From contig JAESQY010000020.1 of NCBI GenBank assembly GCA_016764915.1, forward strand, positions 1-64,000: a DNA stretch of 64,000 nt, written 5' to 3'. Below are positions 63,682 to 64,000 of the stretch, one piece after another. Within the stretch, counting starts at the first letter, position 1. The number at the start of each line of letters is the position of its first letter. This DNA comes from Aliivibrio sp. GTDB taxonomy: Bacteria > Pseudomonadota > Gammaproteobacteria > Enterobacterales > Vibrionaceae. The notes beneath the pieces are model-generated. The model had not been told where the DNA came from. It worked only from the letters and a program-made list of their open reading frames with translations, and did not search any database. Position numbers and translations under genes: made by a program.

Positions 63682-64000
63682 ATGAAATATAAGCTCATTA
63701 GTATTGATTTGGCAAAAAATGTCTTCCAAATTGCCTTACTAGATCAACAAAATACGCTGGTTTCTAATAAAAAAGTCCCTAGAAACAAGCTCCTTCATAC
63801 CTTAAGACAATTTAGCCCGACCTTAGTTGTGATGGAAGCGTGCTACAGCTCCAATCACTGGGGAAGAGCAATTTCAAAACTGGGGCATACCGTCAAATTG
63901 ATTCCTGCAAGACTGGTCAAAGCTTTCTTAATAGGAAACAAAAATGATGCTAACGACGCCCTTGCTATTGCTGAAGCTTCACAACGACCCAAGATCCACT
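63480..64000 (+). mobile_element. IS110-family insertion sequence, left part
   Basis: Contains the non-coding hairpin region and the transposase start. The left boundary is an estimate; IS110 elements often lack clear inverted repeats, so it cannot be placed from one copy. Confidence 0.6.
63682..64000 (+). CDS. IS110-family transposase, N-terminal part (cut by window end)
   Basis: The first 106 codons of a DEDD-type IS110 recombinase, with no stop before the window end. Catalytic acidic residues are Asp9 (ISIDLAKNVF), Glu52 (VVMEACYSS), and Asp89/Asp92 (NKNDANDALA). IPARLVKAF is also typical. AGAGGTGA lies before the ATG. The C-terminal Ser-containing Tnp_20 domain should lie beyond the window. 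Confidence 0.9.
   Translation, partial: MKYKLISIDLAKNVFQIALLDQQNTLVSNKKVPRNKLLHTLRQFSPTLVVMEACYSSNHWGRAISKLGHTVKLIPARLVKAFLIGNKNDANDALAIAEASQRPKIH

Noticed and set aside
1-64000. CRISPR arrays, tRNA or rRNA genes
   Set aside because: No regularly spaced repeat arrays and no cloverleaf or rRNA-like stretches were noticed on either strand by eye.

Overview
The window looks like chromosomal DNA of a marine gammaproteobacterium, most probably Vibrionaceae (Vibrio or a close relative). The supporting signs are low-GC DNA, a GlyGly-CTERM trypsin-like protease, DUF5062 and DUF3087 proteins, a Vibrio-style GNAT/DUF1778 toxin-antitoxin remnant, a complete tad/flp pilus locus and several c-di-GMP enzymes. 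No rRNA or tRNA gene and no CRISPR array was seen. Species-level assignment is not possible from reading alone.

Region 1 (0-8.6 kb) is accessory and partly decayed. It holds a DUF4402-like exported protein, SseA, the protease, an AraC/GyrI regulator, and a DUF1330 protein divergent from a LysR regulator across a perfect 12-bp inverted repeat. A run of broken genes follows: a truncated antitoxin with a nonsense-interrupted acetyltransferase toxin, the C-terminal half of an EmrB-type efflux pump abutting a deleted LysR gene, and a lipoprotein lipase frameshifted in a run of eight A residues.

Region 2 (8.6-15.2 kb, minus strand) is a tightly overlapping operon. In order it encodes a periplasmic helical protein, a LolD-type ATPase, an FtsX/MacB-type permease, a LolA-like periplasmic protein, an outer-membrane beta-barrel, a LytS-type kinase, a LytTR response regulator and, at its end, the frameshifted lipase. 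The set reads as a self-regulated envelope-transport module for a lipophilic cargo and is the best candidate here for an undescribed system.

Region 3 (15.3-28.6 kb) has a few housekeeping-type genes and then the whole tad pilus locus on the minus strand: flp, tadV, rcpC, rcpA, rcpB, tadZ, tadA to tadG, and a terminal OmpA-domain gene.

Region 4 (28.6-45 kb) carries amino-acid and redox functions. An aromatic amino-acid permease follows a 39-codon upstream ORF. Next come an AhpD-like protein, a DMT exporter, a DsbA-family protein, GltS, and a four-gene redox operon (KefF/G-like, KefB/C-like, TrxC, FhuF-like). A dapA gene follows, and its leader has the complete architecture of a ribosome-mediated attenuator. 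A GNAT, a Gfo/Idh/MocA oxidoreductase, DUF5062, DUF3087 and a coniferyl-aldehyde-type dehydrogenase complete the region.

Region 5 (45-64 kb) includes a Cache-HAMP-GGDEF-EAL protein, a START-domain lipoprotein, a UTRA regulator, an M50B-like membrane protein, an orphan double-ATPase ABC protein, and LysR divergent from pirin and a glutathionyl-hydroquinone reductase. It also has a coiled-coil protein built from eight 14-residue repeats, a second diguanylate cyclase, a nucleoside hydrolase and a DUF2339 protein. It ends in mobile DNA: a Y1/RAYT-type transposase and the left part of an IS110-family element cut by the window edge.
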